In this document: positions 1 to 6,028 of the stretch, one piece after another
How the letters are laid out: each line of letters starts with the position of its first letter
Position numbering within the stretch: position 1 is the stretch's first letter
NCBI GenBank assembly: GCA_002353835.1
Contig: DEKL01000032.1
Span: 1-6,746 of the forward strand
DNA from: Alphaproteobacteria bacterium UBA2723
Lineage (GTDB): Bacteria; Pseudomonadota; Alphaproteobacteria; RF32; CAG-239
Length of the DNA stretch: 6,746 bases
Direction of reading: 5' to 3'
The notes under the pieces: generated by a model
Databases searched by the model: none
Told to the model about the DNA's origin: nothing
What the model saw: the letters and a program-made list of their open reading frames with translations, nothing else
Program-made: the position numbers and the translations under genes

Positions 1-2954
1 AAAATCAAATCATTTTGATGAATAAATTTTCTTTGTAAATATTCTGAATCTTTTTGTCTATGAAGATAACTTGTTTCGTGACGATACCAAAAAGTTAAAT
101 TCTTAGCAATATAATAAACTTTTTCTGAAATGGTAATTTGTCTCCAAAGCCACCAGTCTAAATTACATGGCCTAGGAGTACTTAATAAATCACATTTATG
201 CAATACTTCTTTTTTTATCATTATGCATGAAAACGTTGGTATCCAATTTAATTTTCTAAATGTTTGTGGTGATATTTTTGTTCTTGTCGTTCTATAAAAA
301 GTATCAAAACGTTTCATTCTTGCTACAATATTGCCAATATCTCCGTCGCCAAAAACTTCACACCTATTTACGATGCAATTTACCTTATAAAACTTGTTTA
401 TTAAGTTAACTTTTTCTTCTAGATGATTAGATGTCCAGTAATCATCTGATTCACAGAAAGCAATATAATCTCCTTTTGCTTTTTCAATACCTAATTTTAT
501 GGTAGCTGGTAAACCTCTATTCTCTCCGTTTTCATGTTGATATAATTTTATAAATGGATATTTTTTCGTATATTTTTTAATAACTTTTACACTATTATCT
601 TTTGAACCATCATCTACAATAATTACTTCAAAATTTTTATATGTCTGAGCCACTAAACTATCTAAAGCTCTAGTGATTAAATATTGATAGTTATAACTGG
701 CAACAATTATACTAATAAGTGGATTATTTTTCTTGAATCTTAATAATATCTTTTCCCAAAATCTCGGCGTTATATTTCTGAATTCTGAAAGATCAAAATC
801 TTTTGTAACTCGACCTTCCTTTTGTCCTACTTTCAAATAGTGAACTAACGGGTTTATCCCTGCTTTTGCTATGCCAGGATAAATATTGAGATAAAAGTTT
901 GTATCAAAATATTTACTGGGATTATATCCAAGTTTCCAACCTATATTTAGATAATGTTCTATAGGATCTATTTTTTCTTTAATAGCATCAGAATATTGTT
1001 TTAAATACCATCTTCTATTAAAATACTTAGTATGTGTAAGTAATTCATAATTTGTTGTTATATTTTTGCTTCTGAATTTATTTTTTATAAATATTATTGC
1101 ATTTTGTTTTAAGCTACTTAGTGTAATTAGTTGCTTTATTTTTCTTCCTTCTTTCTTACCTATTTTTAAATAATGCAACAAAGGATTTGAGCCTGTTTTG
1201 GTCACGTCTGAATATTCTTTTAAATAAAACTTGGTATCAAAGTATTTACTTGGATTACGTCCCTCTTTCCATCCGTGTTTAAGATAATGGTTAATCGGAT
1301 CAACTTTTGCTTTTTCAACGTCTTTATACGTCCGTAAGTACCACTCTTTATCAAATAATTTTGAATTGTTCAAAAGATCATAATCACTCATTTTGGAAAT
1401 ATCTATTTTATTCGGCTTTGTAGTCTTTTTACAAAAGATATTTTTCAACCCTATGCTAAATTTTTGACACGTTTGTGTGGCGAGTTCCTTTTGTGCTCTA
1501 CACCAGATTTTAAAGCCTTTGAATAAGCTATCTTCTGTATGTTTTATTGTCTGTGGTTTAGAGTTCGGTAGTGGGAGGCGGCCCTCATCTTTACCGTTGT
1601 GAATATAGTGCAATAACGGACAGATACCTACTTTGGCAACATCTTTGTATTTATCTAAATAAAACTTTGTATCAAATAATGGTGACGGATTGTAACCTAA
1701 TCTCCAACCTTTTTGGATGTAATGTTCTCTTGCTGAAACACCACTCTTTTTTGCATCCGGATATTGCGCGAAATACCATTTTTCATCCATATATTTTTCT
1801 AATTCGTTTCTTTTAAACAAATGCTTCATAAATATCATTTTATTTATTAACCGTAACAAAACATATCTAACCTGTTCCCTCTTAGCAATTTCCGGTTTTA
1901 ATTTGATTAAATATTTGAACACGCTATAATCGTATTTATAATCAGGAAAATTCAACGTATCAGCTGGTATTGTTTTTTTGCCTTTTCCATCTGAAGTACC
2001 GCGTGAAACTTTATTTTCCGCTTCTTCTCTTGATTTGCAATAATAATGATTTATCTGTATTTTTTTTCCTAATACAATATCTGTAAAAGCTTTTGGACTG
2101 GGATGGTAGGAGCAGCCTTTTATCTCATCTCCGTTTGCATCAACTGCATTTTTATCATTCACATACTTGGCATAATGAGGATTAGGATATTGTTCCACCA
2201 ATTTGGGATTGATAATACTTTTGATATGATGATTTGTTAAAAATTGTTCGTCATAGTGTACTCTGGTATAATTTTCTAGTACACCGCCTTTAGGACGCTT
2301 GTAATGTCCGTTAGAATCAAAACTTATCCAGTTTATACCCACGCCGGGATATTGTTCAAAATCTTTTAAAAATTCAGGAATACTGTCTTTTTCTTTTGGA
2401 ACGATAAATTCATCAGTATCAATAAAGGCAAGCCATTGCATCTTATCGCGATAGTCCTTTAAGCACTCATTATATGCCGGCATTTGCTTAGCATCGCCAG
2501 GATAGTATTTATAAACTACAATACCTTGATTTATATAAGGTAAAAGCTCTTGGTACATATTATCCGTTGATTCGTTGTCATAAATATAAAATCTTTTAAC
2601 CCCGACTAAGCGATGATAATCTATCCATTCCTTAACATACGGGCCTTCGTTTTTCATAATGGCACAGATAGCTAAATCAACAAAGCTATTGCGATTATAT
2701 TCAAAAACTAACGGACAAATTTTACATTCCGGATATTTTTTTAAATATTCTCTTGTACTGAATTTAGGGCTCGGATTGCGATTTTCTTTCCATCCGTTTT
2801 TTAAATAGTGCCGAGCAGCACTCATCTTACGGCTTTTTACATCCGGGTTTTTCTCCAAATACCACTTGGTATCAAAAAACTCTGAATTTTTGATAATTTC
2901 AATCTGTTGTTCTTCTTCGTGCTTATGATGATTGAATACTTGTTTTAATTTCAT
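1..2954 (-). CDS. Giant multidomain glycosyltransferase (GT92-like + repeat modules + GT2), C-terminus beyond window
   Basis: One uninterrupted minus-strand frame gives 984 residues with no stop, so the gene is partial at the left edge. It starts at ATG 2954-2952, one base after the upstream stop, with GAGG five bases upstream of the ATG. Visible domains in order: repeat module 1 (about 27-84); a GT92/DUF23-like (Glyco_transf_92 or Glyco_tranf_2_4) domain (about 92-320) with IMKNEGPYVKEWIDYH, YIYDNESTDN, the metal-binding DTDEF (Asp179, Asp181) and INHYYCKSREEAENKVSRG; repeat modules 2-4 (389-458, 534-604, 645-715); and a GT2 GT-A domain from about 745 with SIIVASYN, VDDGS (781-784), ESDDYW and FWYRHETSY. 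I see no signal peptide or clear membrane helix, so it is probably cytoplasmic. Known for the families: transfer of sugars from nucleotide donors. Inferred: it adds two sugars to a surface glycan; donor and acceptor are unknown. The 3' half is markedly AT-richer than the 5' half. Confidence 0.93.
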   Translation of the reverse strand, partial: MKLKQVFNHHKHEEEQQIEIIKNSEFFDTKWYLEKNPDVKSRKMSAARHYLKNGWKENRNPSPKFSTREYLKKYPECKICPLVFEYNRNSFVDLAICAIMKNEGPYVKEWIDYHRLVGVKRFYIYDNESTDNMYQELLPYINQGIVVYKYYPGDAKQMPAYNECLKDYRDKMQWLAFIDTDEFIVPKEKDSIPEFLKDFEQYPGVGINWISFDSNGHYKRPKGGVLENYTRVHYDEQFLTNHHIKSIINPKLVEQYPNPHYAKYVNDKNAVDANGDEIKGCSYHPSPKAFTDIVLGKKIQINHYYCKSREEAENKVSRGTSDGKGKKTIPADTLNFPDYKYDYSVFKYLIKLKPEIAKREQVRYVLLRLINKMIFMKHLFKRNELEKYMDEKWYFAQYPDAKKSGVSAREHYIQKGWRLGYNPSPLFDTKFYLDKYKDVAKVGICPLLHYIHNGKDEGRLPLPNSKPQTIKHTEDSLFKGFKIWCRAQKELATQTCQKFSIGLKNIFCKKTTKPNKIDISKMSDYDLLNNSKLFDKEWYLRTYKDVEKAKVDPINHYLKHGWKEGRNPSKYFDTKFYLKEYSDVTKTGSNPLLHYLKIGKKEGRKIKQLITLSSLKQNAIIFIKNKFRSKNITTNYELLTHTKYFNRRWYLKQYSDAIKEKIDPIEHYLNIGWKLGYNPSKYFDTNFYLNIYPGIAKAGINPLVHYLKVGQKEGRVTKDFDLSEFRNITPRFWEKILLRFKKNNPLISIIVASYNYQYLITRALDSLVAQTYKNFEVIIVDDGSKDNSVKVIKKYTKKYPFIKLYQHENGENRGLPATIKLGIEKAKGDYIAFCESDDYWTSNHLEEKVNLINKFYKVNCIVNRCEVFGDGDIGNIVARMKRFDTFYRTTRTKISPQTFRKLNWIPTFSCIMIKKEVLHKCDLLSTPRPCNLDWWLWRQITISEKVYYIAKNLTFWYRHETSYLHRQKDSEYLQRKFIHQNDLI
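810..1022 (-). repeat. Repeat module 4 of the giant glycosyltransferase
   Basis: Residues 645-715 read FNRRWYLKQYSDAIKEK, HYLNIGWKLGYNPS, FDTNFYLNIYPGIAKAG, NPLVHYLKVGQKEGR. It directly precedes the C-terminal GT2 domain, with about 30 residues between. It has the same length as module 3, 71 residues, with no gap needed to align them. Confidence 0.87.
1143..1355 (-). repeat. Repeat module 3 of the giant glycosyltransferase
   Basis: Residues 534-604 read FDKEWYLRTYKDVEKAK, HYLKHGWKEGRNPS, FDTKFYLKEYSDVTKTG, NPLLHYLKIGKKEGR. This is the best match to the overall pattern. It is close to module 4 (NPSKYFDT and HYLK.G.KEGR are shared), which suggests these two arose by a more recent duplication. 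Confidence 0.87.
1581..1790 (-). repeat. Repeat module 2 of the giant glycosyltransferase
   Basis: Residues 389-458 form a double unit: WYFAQYPDAKKSG, HYIQKGWRLGYNPS, FDTKFYLDKYKDVAKVG, then PLLHYIHNGKDEGR. Each half is about 35 residues. It follows the GT92-like domain and is separated from module 3 by a Lys-rich linker of about 75 residues. Confidence 0.85.
2703..2876 (-). repeat. Repeat module 1 of the giant glycosyltransferase (degenerate)
   Basis: Residues about 27-84 carry FDTKWYLEKNPDV, HYLKNGWKENRNPS and then a worn second half (FSTREYLKKYPECKICPL). The last EGR segment is missing because the GT92-like domain begins there. It is the most diverged of the four copies and sits before the first catalytic domain. 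Confidence 0.75.
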
Positions 2955-2955
2955 A

Positions 2956-3804
2956 TTATCCTCGTAATGGTTTGGAATACACCGGCAATTTGCAGATTTT
3001 TATCAGCTTTTTACCGGAATTGGTTATCTTTTGTTGGAACAAAAATCTTTTTAAGGCAACATACGCAAAGTAGATACCGTAGCCGTTATGTTTGATGGCC
3101 TTTATCTCATAGCCCTGCCCTAAAACTAAGGCACCAAATAAACGTTCAACAATATGCGCCAATGTGCCTTCCTTAATGTTACCGTCTGTTAAGGTAAAAT
3201 CGGTTATTTCATAAGCTTTTAGCGGGGCAAAAATGTCAGCTCTGGCCAAGAACATAGAGCCGGCAATAAACGATATTTTTTCAACCGGTTCTTGTCCGAG
3301 TTTCTTTAACTCCGTATTGATTTGGGGCAATAAATTTGCATAGTCTTTTTTAGAATTTGTGAAACAATATCTGCTGCCCACCATACCGATTTTATCATTT
3401 CTTTCTAAGATATTGATGTTTTCAGACAAGCGTCTATTATCAGCTAACATACTGTCCCACAAGACTTTACCCCATAGTGCATTATTAAAGCGATTGCCGT
3501 TCAGCCAGGTATAATTTTTACTGCTTTTACCCTTGGTATGTAACTTTAGGATATACTTGTAATCATCAAGATTAACATGATTGAGAAAATCTATAAACGG
3601 ACCGACATCATAACCGCGGTTTTCTACAACCCACACTTTTGCTTTCGGATATTCAGCTTTTATTTTGTGAATTATCTCTTCATTTTCGCTGCTCACGGTC
3701 ACATATAAATCATAATCAACATTGCTTAAGTTTGCCAGATAATGCAAAACTTCCGGCAATTGTTTGATGTAATACAGATGGAGATGAACAGCCAAATTTT
3801 TCAT
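2956..3804 (-). CDS. Rhamnan synthesis F (RgpF) family protein
   Basis: The 282-residue product matches the RgpF family, whose members act in assembly of rhamnose-rich and other cell-surface polysaccharides. Family-type motifs in order: LAVHLHLYY at the N-terminus, VENRGYDVGPFIDF (60-73), YKYILKLHTKGK (82-93), FIAGSMFLARADIF (179-192) and AHIVERLFG (216-224). No signal peptide is evident. I place the start at ATG 3804-3802, with GGAG nine bases upstream and two bases after the preceding stop. A GTG at 3819 would add five residues but overlaps the upstream gene and would contain the ribosome site itself. The stop is one base from the start of the giant glycosyltransferase, so all three genes form one transcript. 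The exact sugar moved cannot be read from the sequence. The last residues (KLPVYSKPL) resemble the tail of the upstream GT2 protein. Confidence 0.93.
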   Translation of the reverse strand: MKNLAVHLHLYYIKQLPEVLHYLANLSNVDYDLYVTVSSENEEIIHKIKAEYPKAKVWVVENRGYDVGPFIDFLNHVNLDDYKYILKLHTKGKSSKNYTWLNGNRFNNALWGKVLWDSMLADNRRLSENINILERNDKIGMVGSRYCFTNSKKDYANLLPQINTELKKLGQEPVEKISFIAGSMFLARADIFAPLKAYEITDFTLTDGNIKEGTLAHIVERLFGALVLGQGYEIKAIKHNGYGIYFAYVALKRFLFQQKITNSGKKLIKICKLPVYSKPLRG

Positions 3805-3806
3805 CT

Positions 3807-4820
3807 TTACTTTCTCCACCCGAGCAATGCATTACTCAGCTTTAATAAGCCTTTATAGTATATCGGTAACTTGCTTTTTTCTACATAAGGGCGAACATTT
3901 ATCTGCCGGCTGTATATTGCATTGAAGCAACGCTTGCTCATGTATTTTCCGCAAATTTTATCAAAAGCGGCGACATCTAAGAAATGCTTTTTGTGATTTT
4001 CTTCAGATATATAATCCAGTGTTTCGCAGATGTTAGCAATAATGCTCGGTTCTTTTATTTTTCGGCGGCCATAGGTGGTATAATGATCAAATATATCAAC
4101 GGCTTCCGGTTTTAAGACAATATTGTTGTGAGCAAACCAAAGCTTATGGAAAACGGCGCGCTCGCTGACAATAACACCTTTTTGTTTTTTGCTGGTCATA
4201 TCCGGATGAAAACGATATTTATACAACACATCCGGTAAATTGGCTAACTTGCTGTATTTAGCAAATTCACAATAAAGTTGCCTATCGTTTAGGCTGATAA
4301 AGTTTTCATTGTAGCGAATCTTATATTCATTTGCGACAGAGTGGCGCAACATCACGGTCGGGTGATGAATTGCTGATTTAAATAGTAAATATGCGCAAAT
4401 GTCATCATGTTTGGTCGGATAAAGAATCCGCTTAAAACGATTAATTTCACCGAACTTTTTATAACCTGTACCCAATATACCGATTTCTTTATGGGTTTCC
4501 ATAAACTTATACTGCTTTTCTAAGCGTTTCGGCAACATAATATCATCATGGTTCATTATTGCCACATACTTACATTGCGCCATATCCAAAAGCTTGTTGT
4601 AGCTTTGCGGTATGCCCTGATGCTCGTTGTTTTCGGAATAATGAATTCTATCATCTCCGTAACCGGCAATAATTTCTCTTATTTCAGGATTTTCCGGACT
4701 GTCATTTAAGATTAAAAATTCAAAATCTTTATACGTCTGTTTCAAGACACTTTCTATGGCCTGACGCAGATATTCTTCTTTGGTGTTATACACCGGCATT
4801 ATCACACTGATTTCAGCCAT
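3807..4820 (-). CDS. GT2-family glycosyltransferase, first gene of the glycan operon
   Basis: The 337-residue product has a typical N-terminal GT2 GT-A domain: ISVIMPVYNT (4-13), QAIESVLKQTYKDFEFLILND (20-40) for nucleotide-sugar binding, and MNHDDIMLPKRLEKQ (89-103), where His-Asp-Asp stands at the usual DxD metal site. SLNDRQLYCEFAKYS (176-190) lies where the catalytic base is expected, with Asp179 the candidate. After about residue 210 comes a helical, basic C-terminal region with no family I recognise. I chose ATG 4820-4818 because AGGAG lies seven bases upstream; a GTG at 4844 would add eight residues but lacks support. It heads the operon, about 120 bases below a strong predicted promoter. 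Inferred role: an early sugar transfer in making a surface polysaccharide, at the inner face of the membrane. Donor sugar unknown. Confidence 0.94.
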   Translation of the reverse strand: MAEISVIMPVYNTKEEYLRQAIESVLKQTYKDFEFLILNDSPENPEIREIIAGYGDDRIHYSENNEHQGIPQSYNKLLDMAQCKYVAIMNHDDIMLPKRLEKQYKFMETHKEIGILGTGYKKFGEINRFKRILYPTKHDDICAYLLFKSAIHHPTVMLRHSVANEYKIRYNENFISLNDRQLYCEFAKYSKLANLPDVLYKYRFHPDMTSKKQKGVIVSERAVFHKLWFAHNNIVLKPEAVDIFDHYTTYGRRKIKEPSIIANICETLDYISEENHKKHFLDVAAFDKICGKYMSKRCFNAIYSRQINVRPYVEKSKLPIYYKGLLKLSNALLGWRK

Positions 4821-4940
4821 TATGACACTCCTTTTCGCATACACAAAGGAGAATCCGGCATCATACAGTCAACAAACATATCAGCGTTTTGACACTGTTT
4901 ATCTATCATATCCCTTTATCCGTAGTTATTTCTAACGTAT
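4821..4940 (-). other. Predicted 5' leader of the glycosyltransferase operon
   Basis: About 120 bases separate the predicted transcription start from the first gene. No riboswitch is recognised. The stretch can encode a 29-residue peptide from ATG 4909 (starting MIDKQCQNADMF, with three Cys), ending at TAA 4822-4820, which overlaps the glycosyltransferase ATG by one base. Its GGG lies only two bases from the ATG, which is too close for a good ribosome site. A third AACGCT copy lies at 4888-4883. The leader could be plain untranslated RNA or carry a small leader peptide. Confidence 0.3.
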
Positions 4941-4946
4941 GGAGAG

Positions 4947-5007
4947 GTTATAATGCGTTCTTGAGCGTTTGTCAATTTAAATATTTATATTTTTTTAACC
5001 TTTTTAA
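4947..5007 (-). promoter_or_regulatory. Strong sigma70-type promoter of the glycosyltransferase operon, with UP-like tract
   Basis: On the minus strand, TTGACA (4975-4970, perfect -35) is followed by a 17-base spacer and TATAAC (4952-4947, five of six). Upstream, 4976-5007 is nearly pure A/T (two G/C in 32 bases), like an UP element. Transcription should begin near 4940. The spacer holds AACGC twice with a 10-base period (4969-4965 and 4959-4955), a possible regulator site. Confidence 0.75.
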
Positions 5008-5018
5008 GCCCTATGAAT

Positions 5019-5053
5019 AAAAAAACAACCTGCTTTTTGACGGCAGGCTGGTT
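5019..5053 (-). terminator. Rho-independent terminator after the alpha/beta hydrolase gene
   Basis: On the minus strand, the arm at 5053-5043 (AACCAGCCTGC) pairs with GCAGGTTG at 5033-5026. This gives eight pairs including one G-U, around a nine-base loop (5042-5034), followed by seven T (5025-5019). It begins 25 bases after the hydrolase stop and sits just upstream of the UP-like tract of the next promoter, so it should separate the two transcripts. Confidence 0.85.
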
Positions 5054-5078
5054 TATCATTTTGTTTTATAATCAGATT

Positions 5079-5900
5079 TTACTTTTCATCATCATCAATT
5101 ATAATTCCATCATCAAAATCATCTTCGTAATCTGAATCTTCTTCAAGCATTTCCTCGTCTTCGGTATTGGAATTTTCTTCCAACATCAACTGTTCGGCGA
5201 TTTCGGATTTTTTACGACGACCGCGACGTTTTTTCGCCGGAGCTTTCTTTTGCAACGCGCTGATGACGTAATTGCCGACAATCTTGTATAAATCAGCAAG
5301 ATGTCCGTTATACATATGGTCACCCTCTTCTATCATGGCAAAATCAACATCTATATGGCGTTGCGTATTTAAGCGTGCGGCTAATTCTTCCACAATTTTC
5401 GGCGCACCGATATCATCCATACCGCCTTGAATAATCAAACCGGATGTCGGGCATGGTGCCAAGAAACTGAAATCTTTTTCATTTGCCGGCGGTGATACGG
5501 CGATAAAATTATTGATATCCGGACGGCGCATTAACAATTGCAAACCAATCCATGCACCGAACGAATAACCGGCTATCCAGCATTGACGGGCATCAGGATT
5601 ATTCGCCTGCAACCAATCTAAAACCCTTGTTGCATCAGATAATTCGCCGGGACCGTCTTCAAATTCTCCCTGAGAACGGCCGACTCCGCGGAAATTAAAG
5701 CGTAGAACAGAAAAACCCAAGTCCTTAAAGCAAGTAAATAAGGCATACACCACTTTATTATTCATTGTGCCGCCGTATTGAGGATGCGGGTGTAAAATTA
5801 ACGCAACAGGAGCGTCCGGTCGTTTCGCTTTATGGTAGCGTATTTCTATTCTACCGGCTTGTCCGTTTACAAATTCTGTCGGGCTGGTTTGTCCGTTCAT
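5079..5900 (-). CDS. Alpha/beta hydrolase (COG2945-like) with charged C-terminal tail
   Basis: The 273-residue product carries an alpha/beta hydrolase fold of about 210 residues. Visible are ILHPHPQYGGTMNNKVV (oxyanion-side loop), VLRFNFRGVGRSQGEF, the nucleophile elbow GYSFG (Ser113), IIQGGMDD (acid Asp162 or Asp163) and EEGDHMYNGH (His195), so the catalytic triad looks intact. The natural substrate of this group is not known to me; esterase-type activity is inferred. There is no signal peptide, so it is probably cytoplasmic. Beyond the fold is a tail of about 55 residues: a Lys/Arg-rich stretch (KKRRGRRKK), then 33 residues with 19 Asp/Glu. I chose ATG 5900-5898 because GGGGG stands five bases upstream; ATG 5912 would add MGEF but has only A-rich sequence before it. 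A 30-bp duplication at the start adds to the doubt. Neighbours: divergent from cysE, its own terminator downstream. Confidence 0.9.
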   Translation of the reverse strand: MNGQTSPTEFVNGQAGRIEIRYHKAKRPDAPVALILHPHPQYGGTMNNKVVYALFTCFKDLGFSVLRFNFRGVGRSQGEFEDGPGELSDATRVLDWLQANNPDARQCWIAGYSFGAWIGLQLLMRRPDINNFIAVSPPANEKDFSFLAPCPTSGLIIQGGMDDIGAPKIVEELAARLNTQRHIDVDFAMIEEGDHMYNGHLADLYKIVGNYVISALQKKAPAKKRRGRRKKSEIAEQLMLEENSNTEDEEMLEEDSDYEDDFDDGIIIDDDEK

Positions 5901-5906
5901 AAATTC
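5856..5906 (-). repeat. 30-bp-period imperfect duplication at the start of the hydrolase gene
   Basis: The 21-base blocks at 5856-5876 and 5886-5906 match at 18 positions, with a period of exactly 30 bases (10 codons). In protein this gives EFMNGQ then EFVNGQ, keeping frame. The left copy lies at the start codons, so the duplication probably extended the N-terminus. Confidence 0.7.
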
Positions 5907-5931
5907 CCCCATATTAAGTTCTTTTTTTATC

Positions 5932-5960
5932 TTGATTTAGCTAATCTTAGCGTCTATATT
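5932..5960 (+). promoter_or_regulatory. Predicted cysE promoter with a small palindrome in its spacer
   Basis: TTGATT (5932-5937), a 17-base spacer and TATATT (5955-5960) fit a sigma70-type promoter, four and five of six. Transcription would begin near 5967, about 45 bases before the cysE ATG. The spacer contains the inverted repeat GCTAA-TC-TTAGC (5940-5951), which is placed where a repressor could act. Confidence 0.5.
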
Positions 5961-5999
5961 ACTACACTGTTTCTTAAATAGTTGTTAACACAGAGAGAG

Positions 6000-6028
6000 G
6001 TTATAACAAAGATGAAAACAAATTTCAA
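6000..6028 (-). promoter_or_regulatory. Predicted promoter of the alpha/beta hydrolase gene, lying across the cysE start
   Basis: On the minus strand, TTGAAA (6028-6023) is followed by a 17-base spacer and TATAAC (6005-6000). Both boxes match five of six consensus bases. Transcription would begin near 5993, leaving a leader of about 90 bases. The -10 and the following CTCTC are identical to those of the glycosyltransferase operon promoter. The spacer covers the cysE ATG. Confidence 0.6.

Noticed and set aside
1571..1816. Plus-strand 81-residue open frame
   Set aside because: It lies wholly antisense to module 2 and the linker of the giant glycosyltransferase, starts with GTG, lacks a ribosome site and shows no family motif.
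810..2876. Regular repeats taken as a CRISPR or other DNA array
   Set aside because: Similarity is at the protein level, in one frame, with synonymous drift. There are no short identical repeats with unique spacers.
1..2954. Long region without a gene, or a broken gene
   Set aside because: The minus strand is open for 984 codons with no frameshift. The stop simply lies outside the window.
3805..3819. Upstream GTG start for the RgpF-type protein
   Set aside because: It overlaps the preceding gene and would place the GGAG ribosome site inside the coding sequence. ATG 3804 is correctly spaced from GGAG.
4821..4844. Upstream GTG start for the GT2 gene
   Set aside because: AGGAG seven bases before ATG 4820 decides the start, and the family motif ISVIMP begins right after it.
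4865..4897. Hairpin in the operon leader (CAGT..CAAA with TTTG..ACTG)
   Set aside because: Two four-base stems broken by an uneven internal loop and no T tract; too weak to call an attenuator.
5968..5994. Possible LexA-like box (CTGTT ... ACAG) before cysE
   Set aside because: Spacing between the half-sites does not fit a LexA site and the arms are imperfect.
5982..6011. Upstream TTG start for cysE
   Set aside because: A rare start codon with no ribosome site; the extra ten residues would be encoded by the leader that carries GAGAGG.
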